Positions 61,665-64,000 of a stretch of DNA of 64,000 nt are shown in pieces; within the stretch, counting starts at the first letter, position 1, and every line of letters begins with the position of its first letter. A program made the translations under genes and the position numbers. A model generated the notes under the pieces. It was given only the letters and a program-made list of their open reading frames with translations. It made no database searches and was not told where the DNA came from. Source of the DNA: Piezodorus guildinii (Eukaryota > Arthropoda > Insecta > Hemiptera > Pentatomidae); contig CM041297.1 in the NCBI GenBank assembly GCA_023052935.1, positions 109,793,563 through 109,857,562 of the forward strand. Reading direction: 5' to 3'.

Positions 61665-62110
61665 CACCAATTAATTTTTGTTTTTATAATTGCTATTTAG
61701 GGATTGATTACTGCTCTACCCTTGTATAGGAGAGAGATCAATGCTGCTGTCGTAGGTGCTCCAAGGCCTGATTTTTTTTACAAAAACCTCAAATATAATT
61801 TTAGCCAAGTGAATTCTACAAAACAAGTTTCTAAATTTCTTATGGATTATCCTAAAATTAAGAATGGCCTATGTTTGAGCGGAAAGCTTAGCTAAAACTC
61901 CAATAGTTTGACTTCTGAATGAATTTCAGGGGTTGACTGGCAAGTATAGGATGAGTCTATGAATGTTGGAGCATTATGAACTGAAATCATACCAGAGCTA
62001 GAAAATTTATTTGACGTCGAAGTTCGGCTAAAATGTTCCTTCTATTGTCAGATCCAGGGATTGTTCTGAGAGGGTTAAGATTCAACTTCCTATCCAGATT
62101 TGATTATAAT
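61665..62110 (+). other. Possible coding remnant, unassigned
   Basis: A segment after TTGCTATTTAG (61700) is open for 64 codons and reads ITALPLYRREINAAVVGAPR and onward with a plausible protein composition. I recognise no family, there is no good donor at its end, and downstream text is closed in all frames. It may be a lone exon or a transposon relic. Confidence 0.25.
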
Positions 62111-64000
62111 GGACACACTCATATTACATTAACACATAGGTATTTAGGTTATTAAATTAATAGGTATTTAGTACATGTTAATGTACTTTAAAATAAGCAA
62201 TAATGTATTTTTTTTTTTTTTGTGCCCATTTTAAGTCTAAAGCTTACTCCCTAATTGTTCAATTATTAATTAGTAAAGTAAAAGGCATGAGAGCTAAAAA
62301 CTATTCCAGGTCCAAAGCCCATCCCACCCATCTACTACTAAAGGAATAAAATGTGATTCAAAGATATTGTTTAAGCATTTCTTTTTAACCTGAACATTAA
62401 ATCTTTTAACCCTTTTCAAAGCTAATATATATATATAACTTATCAATATTAAACTAAAATATATACCCCAGTATTTAAAACTAAAGGCCGCGCCTCACGG
62501 TGAGAAAAAACATATGTGTAGATGAGCTAAAAGCAAGGTCTTGTGAGAGTTCACAAAAGTAGCAGAAGAAGGCTTATTTAAAAAAAAAAAATTTGGATAA
62601 TGACATCAAATATTACTTTTTTAAAATCATATAAAATTAAAAATAATTTTTAAAAAACTGAATGATAAAGTTATATCAAAACAAACAAGTGTAATATAGA
62701 CATTACGGAAAAATGTTTTTTTAAATGTAGAAACTCAATTTTAAGAAATTAAACAGTATTTATTATAAAAGGTAAAAAAAACGATAAATGATGAATTAAT
62801 ATACAAATTTCGGTAACTGAAAATTTATTATAATATGTGGAAAGTATATGAGAATGTATGATAATTCACTTTCGCTCACGAATTTCACCTCACCTACACA
62901 TACCTGTATTCTCACTGTCTAGTGCAGCCTTAAGTCATCATTGTATGATCTTCGGGTTGACCTGCTTTGCCCATTCCTCTCCCCTCCCCTCCAGAAAATG
63001 GTGACACTGGGAGATTTTTTTTTTCCCAGAAAACTAAGCCCAGCATTAACTATACTGTTTATATAAAACAATAGTTTAAATTTGTTTAATTGGTTTCAGT
63101 CCTTAAAGCGATATTTTGCTCTTAATGACTGGTTTATTACATAATTTCTTTTAATTAGCAAAAAATTAATTATTCATTTTACAGTTTTTAAATTAGTTCT
63201 ACATAGGTATAACTTAAGATATTTCTAAAACTCAATATCATTGATGATTACATGGCTATCAGATAAAAGGCGTGCAAAATGAGAACTCTGGCAGGCATTA
63301 AAAATCAATCTATGAATTTCAAGTGCCCCACTGATAAACACTTCGTTCTTTTTTTTTTACATTTTGTTTTACCAGCATATCTTTTTAAATGACACACAAT
63401 CCTTAAATGTTATAAATAAGATAAAGGATTTAAAAATAATAATTTGCAACAGTCGTGGAAAATATATTATTTTTCTATGCCAACAAGTTCATAATAAAAT
63501 TAATGGCTAATCAAATAAATAATACATAGGTTTATGAGTATTTATCAATATATATTAGTTTTCTTATTTACATAACATAAAGTATGTATATAATTCTATA
63601 TACAAATATAACAATTTACTAGAGAATGTTGTTTTATAAATAACTAGATAAAATTTGATAAATTACAAATAATACAATTAAAATTACATGGTGCCGCAAA
63701 ACTCCATAATTTATCTATTATAATAATTATATAAACAAGCTATATAAATAAATAAATAACAATACATAATAGTCATTTAGAAATTTCATTGCTCTATAGG
63801 TTAAATATTGTCAAATACAAAATATACCAATAGTTTTTCAATTCGCTGAGCAGTGGCATTGAGATTCGAATGAACAGAATAATTAGTCCACTGTGATACA
63901 ATTTGTGCAATTTTTAACTATTACAATTAATATCTGCGAGTCATGCAAAAATAGATGATCCTGAATCACAAATAAAAAACACAGGATTGCTCTATAACGA
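62110..64000. other. AT-rich end of the window, no gene found
   Basis: No reading frame, SINE or transposase motif was seen. A locally less AT-rich block at 62900-63030 is unexplained. Confidence 0.4.

Overview
This is nuclear DNA of an animal, almost certainly an insect. It is strongly AT-rich. Genes are split by introns with canonical GT..AG borders, and the spaces between and within genes are filled by mariner, Tc1, hAT, non-LTR (LINE) and tRNA-derived SINE copies. I cannot name the species. The repeat mix and loose gene spacing would suit a hemipteroid insect, but that is inference.

Seven protein genes can be read by splicing the sequence by eye. In order: (1) ORC4, minus strand, 4338-5858, six exons recovered, last exon not found, one single-base frameshift. 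(2) Casein kinase II catalytic subunit, plus strand, 9607-10662, coding region in one exon. (3) Papi/TDRKH, the Tudor-KH piRNA factor, plus strand, 16121-25989, eleven exons, 453 aa. (4) A 90-aa secreted peptide precursor, plus strand, 31864-40834, whose first coding exon carries only three codons and is followed by an 8.7 kb intron. (5) A 639-aa protein with an N-terminal coiled coil and a C-terminal CAP-Gly domain, minus strand, 46638-52465, five exons. (6) NSUN4, mitochondrial rRNA cytosine-5 methyltransferase, plus strand, 53118-57119, nine exons, head to head with gene 5 across about 650 bp, with one single-base frameshift. (7) CFAP298 (C21orf59/Kurly), plus strand, 60192-61061, single coding exon. 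The genes belong to unrelated processes (replication licensing, kinase signalling, piRNA processing, microtubules, mitochondrial ribosomes, cilia); nothing suggests an operon-like functional cluster.

The rest is layered repeats. Regions 1-3800, 6100-8300, 16.5-25 kb, 27.8-38.6 kb, 41.5-41.9 kb, 47.6-48.0 kb, 55.2-55.7 kb and 58.1-59.9 kb hold recognisable mobile elements. There are at least four tRNA-derived SINE families, several with clear target-site duplications. A family called T1 here has Helentron-like ends; one insertion can be compared with a related unoccupied copy of its target. There are also nested insertions (hAT in SINE, mariner in LINE, mariner and T1 in a second repeat, another element inside T1) and two large foldback structures. 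Two places carry a hammerhead-ribozyme-like core in sequence resembling Penelope-type terminal repeats. Long stretches at 26.0-27.8, 38.6-40.5, 42.4-46.6 and 61.7-64.0 kb show no convincing gene.
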